64,000 nucleotides of DNA from Adenophora triphylla var. japonica (GCA_022495995.1 JAFEMH010000982.1:310001-374000), one strand, 5' to 3'; numbered from the stretch's first letter, positions 9,420-21,571 are shown. The notes: a model not told the origin generated them from the sequence alone. Numbers and translations are program-made.

Positions 9420-10422
9420 CCCTCCCTCATTTCAGACACCTCCCTCTTCTCTCCTCTCCCCCCAGCCTTCTGGCATCCCTCTAAGTCCTCTCGAGGCACT
9501 CCCGGCCCCTTTCGGATCCTTCTGAGGCCTTCCGAGCCCCCTTGCGGTGCTCCGAAGCCTCTCCGAGCGCTCCCGCGACGCTCCCGCGCTGTCCCGAGGC
9601 ACTCTCGAGGTACTCTGAGGCCCCTCGTGGTACTCTGAGGCCTTACCTGGTCTTTCCCGAGGCGTCCCGGCTCTTTCCGAGTTAAACCGGCAACTCGAAC
9701 CCAAGCTGAACCTCTGCCCGAGTGATCCCTGCCATCCCAACGCACGCCGAACCTCTGCCCGAACGACCCTTGCGATCCCAACGCATGCCGAAACTCTGCC
9801 TGAGTGATCCCTGCGATCCCAACGCACGGCAAAACTCTGTCCGCAGACAACCGGCTCATCCCGAAGCAATCCCGGTCCGTACCGGAACACTATTCCATCC
9901 TCAAACACTATTTCCCCGCAGAAGACAGACACGAACCAACATTGGTAAGGCTTCCTTCCCTCACTATTTCAATACATTTCAATAAAGCAGTGTACAATGT
10001 AGACATCCGACACAGCATGCATTTTTAAAAGCACATACACATACACACACAACAGTTAAAGAATATTAGGGGTACCGAAAGACTCGTTTTTACGAGGCGA
10101 CTCGGGTGAGCTCTAAGATTCTAATATTCTCTTCCCGAGGAGTCATCTGACCTCCGAACTCAAAAATCTCATCACACAAAAACAGTTTATTTTTAAACTG
10201 ATGCCCTTTTTCAATGTTTTGGGCTTAATAAAAACGGCGTGGCGACTCTACAAGCAAAAACACGGCGAGACATTCTCCAACACCGCAAAAAAGCGGGAAT
10301 GAGCCAGATGCCGGGGCGCGAACGCGCTGCCTATCGGATCCGGGCGACCATTCCCGAAACACAGCGACGCGAAATGCGAGATGCCGGGGCCCGCGCGCGA
10401 GCCGGATCCGGGTAATTTCAGT

Positions 10423-10440
10423 TGGCGGCTCCGCTAGGGA
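10423..10440 (+). other. Primer binding site of element A (tRNA-Arg type)
   Basis: TGGCGGCTCCGCTAGGGA begins two bases after the LTR. It matches, with two changes, the complement of a plant tRNA-Arg 3' end. The same site in element B is TGGCGACTCCGCTGGGGA. Confidence 0.75.
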
Positions 10441-11772
10441 TATTTTGTTTTAAAAAACTTTTAAACAAAACAAAAGATTTTTAAAACGATGATGAGGGTC
10501 AAACTTTCATTTTACCCCTTCTCTTTAACTGTTGTGTGTGTGTGCATGTGCTTTACTTTTATTTTACAAAAAAAATAAATATACAAAAAAAATGCATCAA
10601 TATACATCTGTGTACATACATTTAAAATTCTTCAAAAAACTTCTGTTTTACTCAGAAAAAGAATTTTAGAGACCGCACACTACTCGCACTGCTGCCTCGG
10701 TTACACCGCACGCTACTCGCACTGCTGCCTCGGTTACACCGCACGCTACGCGCACTGTTGCCTCGGATACACTGCACACTACAACCCTTAACCCGGGGTG
10801 GTCTTAGTTACAGTTCGTTTAGCCTTCCTACGCCTCTCGGACGCGCACGAGATCATCCCAAACATCCCATCCTAGCCAAGCGTCAACCCTGCACGTTTGA
10901 GTCTTGAGTCACACTCCGTCTGCATCTCCGGTTGGTTTTTACCCGGTCAGGTGTCATACAAGCCTGGATACATATCCCATGCCGGCCATTTTTCGAGTCA
11001 AAGCTCGGAACTCAAGATCCTCGCGCAAGCAAAGCGATGAAAGGTCATGCTAAAATCTTGACCCGATCTTGATTTTCCGAAGCTACACCTGCACGATGTT
11101 CCGTCCGGATATACATCCATGCTCGCATGACACCATGTCATCAAGCCTTTAATACGTCATCCATGACGATATGACCCAGCCAACGCCTAACGTCACAGAT
11201 CCCTTGCGCAAGCAAGGTAAAGAGAGGTCATGCCGAACTCTTGACCCGATCTTGACTCAATGGCCGGCTCGGTTCACTATTCACATGGCTAACGCATTAA
11301 AACGAACATGATAGGCTCGGTCCTTAGGTTCGGTCTTTTCTTTTAGGTCGGTGGAAACCGCTTGCCCTATAGGACCCTCGCCCGGGGCTGTCCACCATGG
11401 GATGTCGAAATACAGGTGCAAAACGAGGGGCTTATAGCCGCACAGATGGTCTCCACTGACCCAGGATCTTGCATAGGTGCGAAAAAGAAGAGCAATCTTT
11501 TCCAACCTACCTAGGACTCTGAGAAAACAAGTTTTAAGTAAATTAAAACAACAAAAAAATAAAAGAAGCGGAAACCGCATGTCACGTGAGCTTTCCCCCT
11601 TTTGTCCCGAAAGGCCTTCCCGTGTCTAAACCTTGCCCATCACCCTCCTCCAGTGAACCAAGAGTGATCGAGAATACCCAGGAACTACTCTCCCTGTGTC
11701 AGAGCCGCAAGGTCCGACACCCTTCCCACCACAGTCACCAGGGCAGTCCGTCAGCTCCCCATAGCCAAGTCA
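10441..11772 (+). other. Untranslated leader of element A
   Basis: This is the region between primer site and gag. Apart from the 33-bp repeats it has no open frame with a recognisable domain. Long leaders are usual in the Tat/Ogre lineage. Confidence 0.6.
10670..10790 (+). repeat. 33-bp leader tandem repeat of element A, 3 copies
   Basis: The unit begins ACCGCACRCTACTCGCAC and ends GCTGCCTCGGTTAC. It is repeated three times and followed by a partial copy. A homologous pair occurs in the leader of element B (about 34725-34810, minus strand), so it predates the split of the two families. Confidence 0.85.
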
Positions 11773-12162
11773 GTGGATAACAACGAGGAAAATGGGACCT
11801 TACCCCCGAGGAATTTCCCAACATTGGAGGAAGTTTGGCAAGTCATCATGGCTCTTGAGAAACGCCAAGGCGAACAACAAGCCTGGATCGAAGGAGCCAT
11901 GCACCACTTCGGAACATTAGCTACCCCCAACTACCTGGGGCTCCCAAGGACATGCCTGCTCCTGCAGCTTCTAACGTCTCTCATTGTTTCCCAGAAGTCA
12001 ACCTGTAGCCCTCGTACGAGCCATGCGGTTACGACATAAAGCCACAAGACCCCCTGGGGGAAGACATGCCCATTCAGCATCCTGAGGTCCCGGTACTACC
12101 GCCGAACAACAAACACATCTGGTGGGACATCTGCGATTGTACCGCTTGTCTGGAAAGGGAGT
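11773..12162 (+). pseudogene. gag N-terminal remnant of element A
   Basis: The translation begins MDNNEENGTLPPRNFPTLEE and continues with a QVIMALEKRQGEQQAW helix, the N-terminal gag signature of Tat-type elements (compare TLEEAIRACEVHKKQKK in element B). A frameshift lies near 11950-12000. The frame then runs via CDCTACLER directly into the insertion point of element B. The capsid core expected in gag is missing, so an internal deletion preceded or accompanied decay. Confidence 0.65.
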
Positions 12163-12509
12163 TGAAATTACCCGGATTTCGCGCGCGGCGAAAGCGGTTG
12201 TCTTTCGCGGAGGGTTGGTGTCTGAGACCTCGCTTCATGGGAAGGAAAAATGAGGAGTCGCCACGCGGTTTTTGTATTTTGAGCCCAAACGTTGAGAAAC
12301 GGCTTTTGAAAATGGTGTCGTTTTTATTGGTAGCAAAAACTTAGGAAAAGGCTTTGAAAACAGGGATCATTTTTATTGGTAGCAAAAACGAGTAAAAAGC
12401 TTTTTAGTACCAGAGATTGTTAGGTTCGGAGGTCACGTTACGTTTCGGGTAGAGTATTACGAGATCGCCCGAAACGCCTCGCATGACGAGTCTTTCTACC
12501 TTTTTCGAA

Positions 12510-12510
12510 A

Positions 12511-12541
<31 letters not shown>
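12510..12541. repeat. (GT)n microsatellite in the LTR of B
   Basis: About 15 GT units here against about 9 at the equivalent site in the other LTR (35459-35477), showing slippage since insertion. Confidence 0.9.
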
Positions 12542-12544
<3 letters not shown>

Positions 12545-12589
12545 CAAAATGGGGGCTTGAATGACAAGATTAATCTTGGTTTGAATGTC

Positions 12590-12970
12590 AAACGTTGATT
12601 AGGTGACTTTGTTTGAAAAGACGAGCGTTTGAATGACAAACGTCGGTTTTGAGACGGAAATGAGCGTTTGCGTGGCAAACGTCGATTTTCAGTTGAAATG
12701 AGCGTTTGCGTGGCAAACGTCGACTTTGAGTTGAAATGAGCGTTTGCGTGGCAAACGTCGACTTTGAGTTTGAAAAGAGCGTTTGCGTGGCAAACGTCGA
12801 TTTTGAGTTTGAAATGAGCATTTGCGTGGCAAACGTCGACTTTGAGTTTGAAAAGAGCGTTTGCGTGGCAAACGTCGACTTTGAGTTTGAAAAGAGCGTT
12901 TGCGTGGCAAACGTCGACTTTGAGTTTGAAAAGAGCGTTTGCGTGGCAAACGTCGATTTTGAGTTTGAAA
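12590..12970. repeat. 39-bp tandem array in the left LTR of B (8 copies)
   Basis: Each unit holds GCGTTTGCGTGGCAAACGTC, an inverted repeat CGTTTG/CAAACG around a 5-base loop, followed by GACTTTGAGTTTGAAAA. The right LTR has seven copies. Because 39 is a multiple of three, the array gives long but meaningless open frames. Confidence 0.95.
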
Positions 12971-13329
12971 AGGAGTTCGAAGGTCGAACTCCGGTTTTTT
13001 GAACCGGGCGAGTCAATGTTAACGATTTTTACGGGAAAAATGCGTATTAAATGATTTTGAGTGTCAAATGGCGGCTTTTAGTTTGAAGATGAGCGTTTGG
13101 AGGCCAAACGTCATTTCGCGCGTTTTGAAAGAGAGTTCGACCGACGAACTCCGGTTTTGAACCGGGCATTACATTGTTAACGATTTTACGGGAAAATGCG
13201 TATTAAATGACATGCGATCAACGAATCGGGTTGCGACTCGGACTTTGAAAGGTAAATACTATCACGATCCAAACGGGTCGGACTTGTAAATGACAGTATT
13301 TAAAGCAGTGTCAACGGAATCAAACGATC

Positions 13330-13460
13330 CGGAATCGTAAATGACGATCGACGAGGACAATCGGCTCGGAATTGTAAATGACGATCAACGAGGCCAATCG
13401 GCTCGGAATTGTAAATGACGATCAACGAGGCCAATCGGCTCGGAATTGTAAATGACAGAA
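13330..13460. repeat. 37-bp tandem array in the left LTR of B (3 copies)
   Basis: Unit GATCAACGAGGCCAATCGGC then TCGGAATTGTAAATGAC. Three copies here, four in the right LTR (36238-36390). Confidence 0.9.
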
Positions 13461-13973
13461 AGTAAATGACAATCAACGGATCGATCGATCCGGAATGGTA
13501 AATGACATAAAAAGTAAATGGAACGGGGTCGGAACGCCGTTTTAACCCGTGATTACTTCTCTTACGGGAAGAGAAGAGGATCGAGGGCTAAACGTATCGG
13601 ACCACGTTAGACGGAGGCGTCTACATTTTGAGAGTGAGAGAGGGAGCTACCTATGGCTAGGGTCGGCTCCTTTGGCTCGGTGGGCGTATACGGGATACGA
13701 AAAGGCGTTTGAAAGGTGTTTCAGAAGTGTTTGGGCAGAGTTTCCCCTTTTATTTGGTGTTTAGAAACCTAGGGATTTGGGCAGCGTTTCGACTTGTGTC
13801 GGTTTAGCCTACGATCAGAATCTACCGACGAGTAGCACGAGGGCCCCCGAAGAGTAGAGAATTCCGCCGACGAGTAGCACGAGGGCCCCCGAAGAGCGGA
13901 AGAAAGACAAGCTTTGAAGCTTGGGGTGGAGAGAGGAGGAAAAGGTGTGGTGAAATGTGAAGGAGGGGGGAGT

Positions 13974-13980
13974 ATTTATA
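13974..13980 (-). promoter_or_regulatory. TATA box of B's left LTR
   Basis: The minus strand reads CCCTATAAATACTCCCC, about 100-215 bases downstream of the two palindromes. The same motif is at 36917-36923 in the right LTR, which is the 5' LTR of B. Confidence 0.75.
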
Positions 13981-14084
13981 GGGTAAAAAACTTGGAGGAG
14001 GGAGGAGAAACTTGGAGGTTAAGTTTGCTTGCTTAGTGAGGAAGAAAGAAAGCTTAACCTGATGGTTTTCTGTCCGGCAGAAAG

Positions 14085-14190
14085 AGTCCGGCCGGACTTG
14101 GACTGAATTTGGGGATATTTTGGTCATTTGGCCTTGAGTTTGACACGTCTTGGACACGTATTTAAACTGCAAAAAGAGTCCGACCGGACT
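14085..14190. promoter_or_regulatory. Two AGTCCGGCCGGACT palindromes in the left LTR of B
   Basis: 14085-14098 is perfect. 14177-14190 has one base changed (CCGACCGG). They are 92 bp apart, upstream of the TATA box in B's orientation. In the right LTR both copies are perfect. Confidence 0.9.
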
Positions 14191-14538
14191 GTTCCTGAAA
14201 TTGGCTATATTTCCTGATTTGAACAAGTTACCTGCGTAGATCTTGTTCTCGCATTCGATTTGATATGTGGTGGGCCCAAAACGGAGTTCGTATGAGGGAG
14301 TTATGACCTCCGGAAGGTCGAGACGCTCGAAAACGGGAAATCGAATCCCGGAAGACCCCGAAAAGTACGTTTTTCGGGGAAAGCGGTACTTTTACGTGTG
14401 ATAACGTGTGTTGAGTACGCTTTGATGTCGGGATGCACGGGGCAGTCCCGGGATGTCTCGTTGACTCGAGAACGGGGAACTTAACGGGTTTCGGTTAACT
14501 TTTAACGGATTTTGACGATCCGAATTTGGGTACTTACA

Positions 14539-14549
14539 GTTAGCCCCTC
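14539..14549 (-). other. Polypurine tract of element B
   Basis: The minus strand reads GAGGGGCTAAC immediately before the LTR start TGTAAGTACC. The upstream context (ACTTCCTTCG...GTGACGTCG) is shared with element A at 57155-57178. Confidence 0.75.
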
Positions 14550-14749
14550 GGCGACGTCACTTTCGAAGGAAGTGGGGTCGTCGAAAAAGATAAGGATCCA
14601 AATCGGGGACGCCTTATGGAGAGACCTGGGCGGTCAAATGGCTGGACCCTTAGCGAAAGGATTCCTACGTATCCCGAGCGGGAATCAAGCCGATCGTAGT
14701 TCACGAATGTGAGGGAAATTGGTAGGGGCCTCGACTCATGGGAATGATT

Positions 14750-15345
14750 TGGAGGAGTTCGTCCCGAGAGAGACTGATTTGGAGGCGTAAACCCGAGGGA
14801 GACTATTTGAAGGCGTCTCGAACCTCGAGGGAGACTATTTCAAGGCGTCCGAACCTAAATGGGACCATCATGAGGCATCCAAACCCGAATGGAGACTATT
14901 GTGAGGCATCCGAACCTAAGTGAGACCATCGCAAAGCATCTAATCCCGAATGAAGACTATGGAGGCGTCCGAACCTAAGTGAGACCATTGCGAGGCATCC
15001 AAACCTGAATGGAGACTATCAGAGGCGTCCGAACCTAAGTGAGACCATCATGCGAGGCATCCGAACCCGAATGGAGACTATCAGTGAGGCATCTCGAACC
15101 TAAGTGAGACCATTGCGAGGCATCCGAACCCGAATGGAGACTATTGTGAGGCGTCTCGAACCTAAGTGAGACCATTGCGAGGCATCCGAACCTGAATGGA
15201 GACTATTGTGAGGCGTACGAACCTAAGTGAGACCATCGCGAGGCATCCGAACTCCGAATGGAGACTATTGTGAGGCGTACGAACCTAAGTGAGACCATTG
15301 CGAGGCATCCGAACTCCGAATGGAGACTATTATCAGGAGGCGCCC
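14750..15345. repeat. Tandem array, roughly 60-bp units, 3' region of B
   Basis: Alternating blocks GAGGCATCCGAACCYGAATGG, GAGACTATTGTGAGGCGT and ACGAACCTAAGTGAGACCAT recur about nine times with small length changes. Arrays between pol and the 3' LTR are typical of the Tat lineage. Confidence 0.88.
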
Positions 15346-15770
15346 GAACCTAAGATTTCTGAAACTTACGAGGGCGTGTGGCGCCGCACCGGAGTTGCTA
15401 AATCATACAAAGGGCGTGCGGCGCCTCGCACCAGAGTTGCTGAATCATACGAGGCGCGCGGCGCCGCATCGGAGTGGCAAGGATACGCTTATCCCGAGAT
15501 TAAGGCGTTCGCGCCTCGGGTGCCGGACTTATGATGACCGCCAAAGCTTATCTCGCCGGGGATAGGGTGGCAATGATAGGAATGGTTGTGTTAAACCGGC
15601 GTTATTAACAACATGGAAGAAGTGACGTTCCAACGATGGGGTTAGGAACGGACGTGGTCTCGGAGAGACCGACACATTGCCGGGGAAAAGCGCCAAGAGT
15701 GCCGACTGGTCAGCTAGGAACTGAGAGGGTTGATTGACGTTTCTTCTTTAGAATCCTGCTGGGGATGAGC

Positions 15771-16010
15771 GTTCGGGCTTACCTTGATGGCCGAAGAGGG
15801 ATTGTTGTGCGGGCTTACCTTGATGGCCGCTGAAGTGGGACTATCGAGCTTATGACTGGCGGCCGGGGAAGTGAATGTTCACTTGCTGGAGTGAAAAGAT
15901 GTTCGGGCTTATGAGGATGGCCGAAGAGGGATTGTTGTGCGGGCTTACCTTGATGGCCGCTGAAGTGGGACTCTCGGGCTTACGACTGGCGGCCGGGGAA
16001 GTGAACGTTG
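15771..16010. repeat. 130-bp tandem duplication, 3' region of B
   Basis: Two copies of about 130 bp begin GTTCGGGCTTA at 15771 and 15901. They contain GATGGCCGAAGAGGGATTG and GACTGGCGGCCGGGGAAGTG. The second copy is slightly shorter. Confidence 0.85.
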
Positions 16011-16079
16011 GTGAAAACCAATGGGAATTTTGACGTCGGGAGACGGATTTGTGATTTGATGTCCGAAGACAGACCGAGC

Positions 16080-16345
16080 TGAATGTCAAACGTCGGTTTG
16101 GGTGGAAATGAGCGTTTGAATGTCAAACGTCAACTTGGGATGTAAATGAGCGCCAATGTCAAACGTTAGGATGGAAATGAGCGTTTGAATGTCAAACGTC
16201 GACTTGATATGGAAGTGAGCGTTTGAATGCCAAACGTTGACTGGGGATTGAGAATTTAACGTCTGGAGACGAGCGTTAGTGAGGACTAACTGAGAATTTA
16301 ACGTCGAGAGACGAGCGTTAGTGAAAACTAACAGGGAATTTATCG
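16080..16345. repeat. Hairpin-bearing repeats related to the LTR array of B
   Basis: Units with GAGCGTTTGAATGTCAAACG recur about four times and have the same CGTTTG/CAAACG arms as the LTR array at 12590-12970. They are followed by two or three units with GTTAGT/ACTAAC arms around GAAA or GAGG loops. Confidence 0.85.
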
Positions 16346-16384
16346 TCTGGAGACGGGGTCGGTTGACATCTCCACTACCAAGAG

Positions 16385-17880
16385 TAGGGGAGATGACGAG
16401 ATGTGAAATCTCGGGAGAGGATCTCACGAGGGAGAATAATAGGAAAGGGTCTCACGAGGAGATGGCGAGATACGAAATCTCGGGAAGGAATCTCACGGGG
16501 AGATAGCGAGATGTAGGATCTCGAAAAGGAATCTCACGAGGAGATGGCAAGATGCGGAATCTCGGGAAAGAATCTCACGGGGAGATAGCGATATGCAGAA
16601 TCTCGAAAAGGATCTCACGGGGAGATGGCGAGATGCGGAATCTCGGGAAGGAATCTCACGGGGAGATAGCGAGATGCAGAATCTCGGAAAGGAATCTCAC
16701 GGGGAGATGGCGAGATGTGGAATCTCGGAAAGAAATCTCACGGGGAGATGGCGAGATGCAGAATCTCGGAAAGGAATCTCACGGGGAGATGGCGAGATGC
16801 GAAATCTCGGGAAGGAATCTCACGGGGAGATGGCGAGATGCGGAATCTCGGGAAGGAATCCCACGGGGAGATAGCGAGATGCGTAATCTCTAAAGAAATC
16901 TCACGGGAGATGGCGAGATGCGAAATCTCTGAAAGGAATCTCACGGGGAGATAGCGAGATGCGAGAATCTAGGAAAGAAATCTCACGGGGAGATGGCGAG
17001 ATGCGGAATCTCGAGAAGGAATCTCAAGGGGAGATAGCGAGATGCAGTAATCCCTAAAGGAATCTCACGGGAGATAGGGAGATGCGGAATCTCGAAAAGG
17101 AATCTCACGGGGAGATGGCGAGATGCGGAATCTCAGGAAGGAATCTCACGGGGAGATAGCGAGATGTAGAATCTCGAAAAGGAATCTCACGGGGAGATAG
17201 CGAGATGCGAAATCTCGGAAAGGAATCTCACGGGGAGATAGCGAGATGTAGAATCTCGAAAAGGGAATCTCACGAGGAGATGGCGAGATACGAAATCTCG
17301 GGAAGGAATCTCACAGGGAGATGACGAGATGCGGAATCTCGGGAAGGAATCTCACGGGGAGATAGCGAGATGCAGAATCTCGGGAAGGAATCTCACGGGG
17401 AGATAGCGAGATGTAGAATCTCGAAAATGAATCTCACGGGGAGATAGCGAGAAAGGATCTCACGAGGAGATAACGAGATGCAAGATCTCGGCGAAGGATC
17501 TCGCAGGGAGATGACGGAAAGATCTCACGAGGGAGAATAACGAGAAAGGATCTCACGAGGAGATAACGAGATGCAAGATCTCGGGGAAGGATCTCGCAGG
17601 GAGATAACGGAAAGATCTCACGAGGGAGAATAATGAGAAAGGATCTCACGAGGAGATAACGAGATGCAAGAGCTCGGGGAAGGATCTCGCAGGGAGATGA
17701 CGGAAAGATCTCACGAGGGAGAATAATGAGAAAGGATCTCACGAGGGAGAATAATGAGAAAGGATCTCACGAGGAGATAACGAGATGCAAGATCTCGGGG
17801 AAGGATCTCGCAGGGAGATGACGGAAAGATCTCACGAGGGAGAATAATGAGAAAGGATCTCACGAGGAGATAACAAGAGA
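16385..17880. repeat. GAGAT/ATCTC tandem array, about 1.5 kb, 3' region of B
   Basis: Units of about 41 bp (TCTCACGGGGAGATGGCGAG, then ATGCGGAATCTCGGGAAGGAA) run to about 17440, then longer units with GGATCTCACGAGGAGATAAC. Each unit holds ATCTC and GAGAT arms separated by 5 bases, in both phases, so the array is a chain of possible small hairpins. Confidence 0.93.
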
Positions 17881-18205
17881 GGATCTTATGAAAAGATGGG
17901 TAATCTCTCTAAGAGATGGGTAATCTCACGAAAAGATGGGTAATCTCACGAAAAGATGGGTAATCTCTCTAAGAGATGGGTAATCTCACGAAAAGATGGG
18001 TAATCTCACGAAAAGATGGGTAATCTCTCTAAGAGATGGGTAATCTCACGAAAAGATGGGTAATCTCACGAAAAGATGGGTAATCTCACGAAAAGATCGA
18101 TAATCTCTCTAGAAGATGGGTAATCTCACGAAAAGATCGATAATCTCTCTAGAAGATGGGTAATCTCACGAAAAGATGGGTAATCTCTCTAAGAGATGGG
18201 TAATC
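17881..18205. repeat. 20-bp tandem array, 3' region of B
   Basis: Unit AGATGGGTAATCTCACGAAA and its variant with ATCTCTCTAAGAGAT, about 16 units. This is the simplest and most regular member of the neighbouring ATCTC family. Confidence 0.93.
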
Positions 18206-19165
18206 GCTTTCTCGTCTTCATCAGCTCCTCTGTCAGTTCCCTCACCCCGTTGTCGGTTCCTTTCGACGAAGTAGTGGGTGAGGTCGAAACCGTAAGGTCG
18301 GAGGTTGGGTATGCCTTAGGAGGTTCTCCCTTTGCGGCTGCTGCCTTGGTGCTGGCGAGCCTCTTGTTTTTCCTGATGTCGGCTGGTGTTGGCATATAAC
18401 CGAGCCTCTGGACTGTAGTGTGGTCCTTGACTTTGATGACTTGGTGTTAGCCTTGTAACCTTTTGCCGAGCCCCAGTCCTGGGATGAAGTTCATGAGTTT
18501 CATCATCTTCATGGCGGGAGGGATTTTGTCCCAGAATAGTGGAAGGTCCACGCTGCATATTTGGATTTTGGAAGTCTCCAAGGTGAATCCAGTTAATGCC
18601 ATATCGTCGTCATGCTTCGATCTCCAACACCGGAATGTCGTTGGTGTAGGTCCCCTCGGTGGTGACGCCGTCGCCGTAGACTCGTGGTTAGCTCGTTGCC
18701 TTGCATGAACTTGAGGCATCGGTGAAGGGTGGATACCACACCATTCATTTGATGCAGCCTGTGGTCGCCCAGATGGCTGTGAAAGTGATAGGAATGTCCA
18801 ACACTTGGAATTCGGTGGATCATCCGCTTGCCGAACCGAGATATTAGAGATTAGCAACCCCGAGAACTGCACGGGAAGTGGAATCTTGGGCCTCGACAAA
18901 GGTGGACCGAAGGCTTCAAATCTGTGGGCTTGATGTCAAGCAGGTCTATCATCTTGGCGGGCAAGACATTCATTCCGAAACCTGCGTCTACCAGCACACG
19001 GGGAAGGCGACGCTCGTCCAGCTGAACCGTGATGTGGAGCGGCTCATTGTGATCAGCTTCAAATTTTGGAAGGTCCAAATCATGGAGGGTGACGATGATG
19101 TTGTCGATCATCCGGATTACTTCTTCGGGAGTTGCGTCCATGGGGAGCATGGTGCGGGCCAAACT
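18189..19165 (-). pseudogene. Protease and G-patch region of element B, frameshifted
   Basis: On the minus strand, ELDLPKF-like sequence (here DLDLPKFEADHNEPLH) precedes VLVDAGFGMNVLPAKM, the retroviral-type aspartic protease motif with D-A-G in place of the usual D-G/S-G. About 250 residues on, in another frame, come WDKIPPAMKMMKLMNF and PGLGLGKRLQG, a G-patch-like segment characteristic of Tat-type pol. The closest relative in the window is the same region of element A (38118-38767 with 47510-47818). Frameshifts occur between 18900 and 18850 and again near 18447-18400. The sequence runs into tandem repeats at 18200, where reverse transcriptase should start. Confidence 0.75.
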
Positions 19166-19169
19166 TTCC

Positions 19170-21570
19170 TCTAGCTTGAGCTTGTGAGGGTATGAAGAGG
19201 TGAGCAGAGACTAAAGGGAAATGTTCGCCTGAGTCTGCTTGAGCTGAGTGAGGATCGGGTCCTCCAACATTTGAGAGGTGGAGGTTTTGGTGGTGCCTCC
19301 AGATTGCTTTGAGGTTTGATGAGTTGAACTTTGGCTTATCCTTCTGGGGATTATGCTTCTTGTTGCGTAAGGTTGCCGAGATTGGAGACTTTCTTATGTC
19401 CCGATGCCCGAACCGTGGTGTCGCCAGGATATTTTCGCTTTCCCACCCCGTAGGTTCTGAAGCCGTGCTATTTGAAGGAAGGGAAGACTTGGCCTGAGAA
19501 AACTTCCCCTTCAATGCTACCGTTGCCCAGAGGTGTCATGAGGATTCGATTCTGACCGTCGAGGCCGTATCTCGAGAAGCCCCACTCGATTAAAACCATA
19601 ATGCCGAAAGATGCTTCGACAAGCCCCGAAATCAAAACTCAAGGTAGACCCGGATGAAAAAGTTCTCTTCTGCATGGCAAAGCCCCACTCAAGAAATGAC
19701 TTGGTGAAGCCCCGCTTGAAGGAATCGCCGGTCATCTCGTGGGATTCTAGAGTGAATCTGATGCAGCCCCAATCCGAGTTGAACTCCATGTGGCCCGACG
19801 AGGCAACCGTCCTTGATTTTTTTCGATTGGTCAACCAAAGTGTATAAGAGGAATGGCTTGTAATGTATACGCGCAAGGACGTATTTTAGAGAAGTGGGAA
19901 CGAATCCCGATTTTATATGGATGCCTAGTTTAATGCAGTGCACCAAAACTCGCTTTGGGTTTGACTCTTTGGGAGAGTATGAGCGTAGAGAGGTTTGGAG
20001 CAAAGTGTATGGAAGCTCTTGCCGACGTAAAGACAAAGTGTTTAGCTCTAATTTTCCTATTATCGTAGAAAAAGAAGACTTGTCGAGACATATGAAAACA
20101 TGTTTTATCCATAATGATCACAAGATTGCTTTAAACCATTTGTTAATGTTCAGGTTGTTCAACCATTAATCCCGATATGAACAAATGTCTTGATTAACCG
20201 TGAGAAGAAAGTCAACTGATGTCGCGGATCAAAGTTGGCTGTGTGTGAAAGAAAGGTCTGTGTATGGGAAAGGTCATTGATGAGACCGGGTTCCTGGGAT
20301 TTGTATGTGTTTATGCTATGGACCGTTTCGTTTGCCTAGGTTCTCCTCGTAAGGAGCTCAGTCGCCGTAGTTCTGGCGGAACGGTGCTTGGCTCTGGGAA
20401 AAAGGGTATGAACATTTGTGGTCCTTTTGGTGAAAAGGCTCGGATGGGATGTTTGGATGATGAGGTACGGGCCTCGAGGTGATTCCTTGACAAGTCGTTG
20501 TTGACGGCTTCTTCCGTGATTCCATTGCTTCTTGGTCAGCTTCTTTCACCGGGGGAGAAAGAATTCGAATGTAGCGTAAGGGCTTATGATGTATTTTTGC
20601 CTTTGCTTTGACCGCTCCATTGTTATCGACAACCTCCATTCTTCGAGCTTTAATTTTGTTTGCCCATCTGTCAAGCTTGTGATTGGCGGTGCTGGGTCCT
20701 TCGCCTCACTTTTTTTTGAAGTTCTCGCTTTGAACTTTTCTCTCTTTTTTTTTTTTTTTTCTTTTGAAGTTCTTGTTTGAACTTTTCTCTCTCTTTTTTT
20801 TTTTGAAGTTCTTGTTTGAACTTTTCTCTCTTTTTTTCTTTTTGTTTTCTTTTTTGAAGTTCTTGAGGACGAAGGCATGCTCCTGCTTGAACTTTCTCGA
20901 TGCGCACGAGGGCGAAGGCGAGCTCCGAGGTTGTTGTCGACATGGGGTCAATCTTCCGATGTTGAGTGACCTTTTGTTGTTCCTTGATATTGCCGCCGTC
21001 GTTGACTTGGTCAAGGTGATGGTGGGGATGTGTCTTTGGGAAGTGTGTGGCTTGATGGAGGCCTTTGTGGGGTAAGGAAAGTGTATGGGGAGGGCACCAG
21101 TTGACTTTCTCACACCGATTAATCAGAACATTAGTTATTTCCAGAGATTATGTGTTGAGCAATGCAAGTGATCATTTAGGATATAACCATTTCATTAGTT
21201 GTAATGTAGGTGTGCAAATAATGTCTCAAGTCTAGCAAGAAGAGAAAAAGACACTTATTTATAGAAAATTTAAGATTAACTACAATGTCCGAGGCGGACT
21301 TGATTGAACGAGGAAAGTACTAGAACCTACGAAGGTTGACCAAAAGACAATTGACAGATCTCGAGGATAGGTAGCCCCTACTCTAGCTGCTCTTTTGTTG
21401 CTGAATTGCCAGGACGCTTGAGCTTTCCATCTTCTGTTAACTTCTGAGTTCCATACCGTGCATCGAGGCAAAGGATCGCTTGTGCCCATGATACTGGTGG
21501 AAGTGGAGGGATTTGAGGCCATGGAGCGGCTGGAGCAGATACAAGTTGTCCGAAGAAATGGGTCGGAAAA
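19170..21570 (-). other. Rearranged non-coding part of element B
   Basis: The part at about 20400-21100, read on the minus strand, is similar to A's post-integrase region (49100-49270 and 49600-49700). Shared blocks include CATCACCTTGACCAAGTCAA and CGACTTGTCA followed by a GATCA/GAATCA block. In A this follows integrase; in B it lies between gag and protease, so B is scrambled. A T-rich minisatellite (20700-20870) with TTTGAAGTTCTTGTTTGAAC units lies inside. 21120-21290 is AT-rich and includes a minus-strand TATA-like CTATAAATAAG. Confidence 0.5.
20700..20870. repeat. T-rich minisatellite in B
   Basis: About 45-50-bp units of GAAGTTCTTGTTTGAACTTT followed by TCTCTC and a T run of variable length, about 3.5 copies. 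GTTC/GAAC arms again give a small inverted repeat. Confidence 0.85.
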
Positions 21571-21571
21571 G

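Larger units (their letters stand above)
8937..10420 (+). repeat. 5' LTR of element A (1484 bp)
   Basis: It matches 57189-58675 almost throughout, with substitutions and small indels. The U3 part carries four copies of the palindrome GGTCCGTACGGACC and then a TATA box (TATAAA, 9414-9419). The 3' quarter contains the GC-rich CGGCGTGGCGACTC / GCGCGCGAGCCGG block. Confidence 0.93.
12163..14538 (-). repeat. 3' LTR of element B (2376 bp)
   Basis: Nearly identical to 35107-37481. It contains a 39-bp tandem array (8 copies, about 12660-12970), a 37-bp array (3 copies, about 13340-13450), a (GT)n run, a TATA box at 13974-13980 and two AGTCCGGCCGGACT-type palindromes. Confidence 0.92.

Noticed and set aside
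9359..9932. 166-codon minus-strand frames across the LTR of A
   Set aside because: They are Arg/Gly-rich by-products of GC-rich LTR sequence, repeated in the other LTR (57683-58183), antisense to the LTR transcript and without any domain.
12736..13002. VCVANVDFEFEKS repeat peptide
   Set aside because: Translation of the 39-bp LTR array; 39 is divisible by three.
13822..14226. 134-codon minus-strand frame, present in both LTRs of B
   Set aside because: It overlaps the TATA box and palindromes and has low-complexity composition; conservation between LTRs reflects recent insertion, not selection.
16552..17742. Several 60-110-codon frames on both strands
   Set aside because: All lie in the ATCTC/GAGAT array; both strands are open only because of repeat periodicity.
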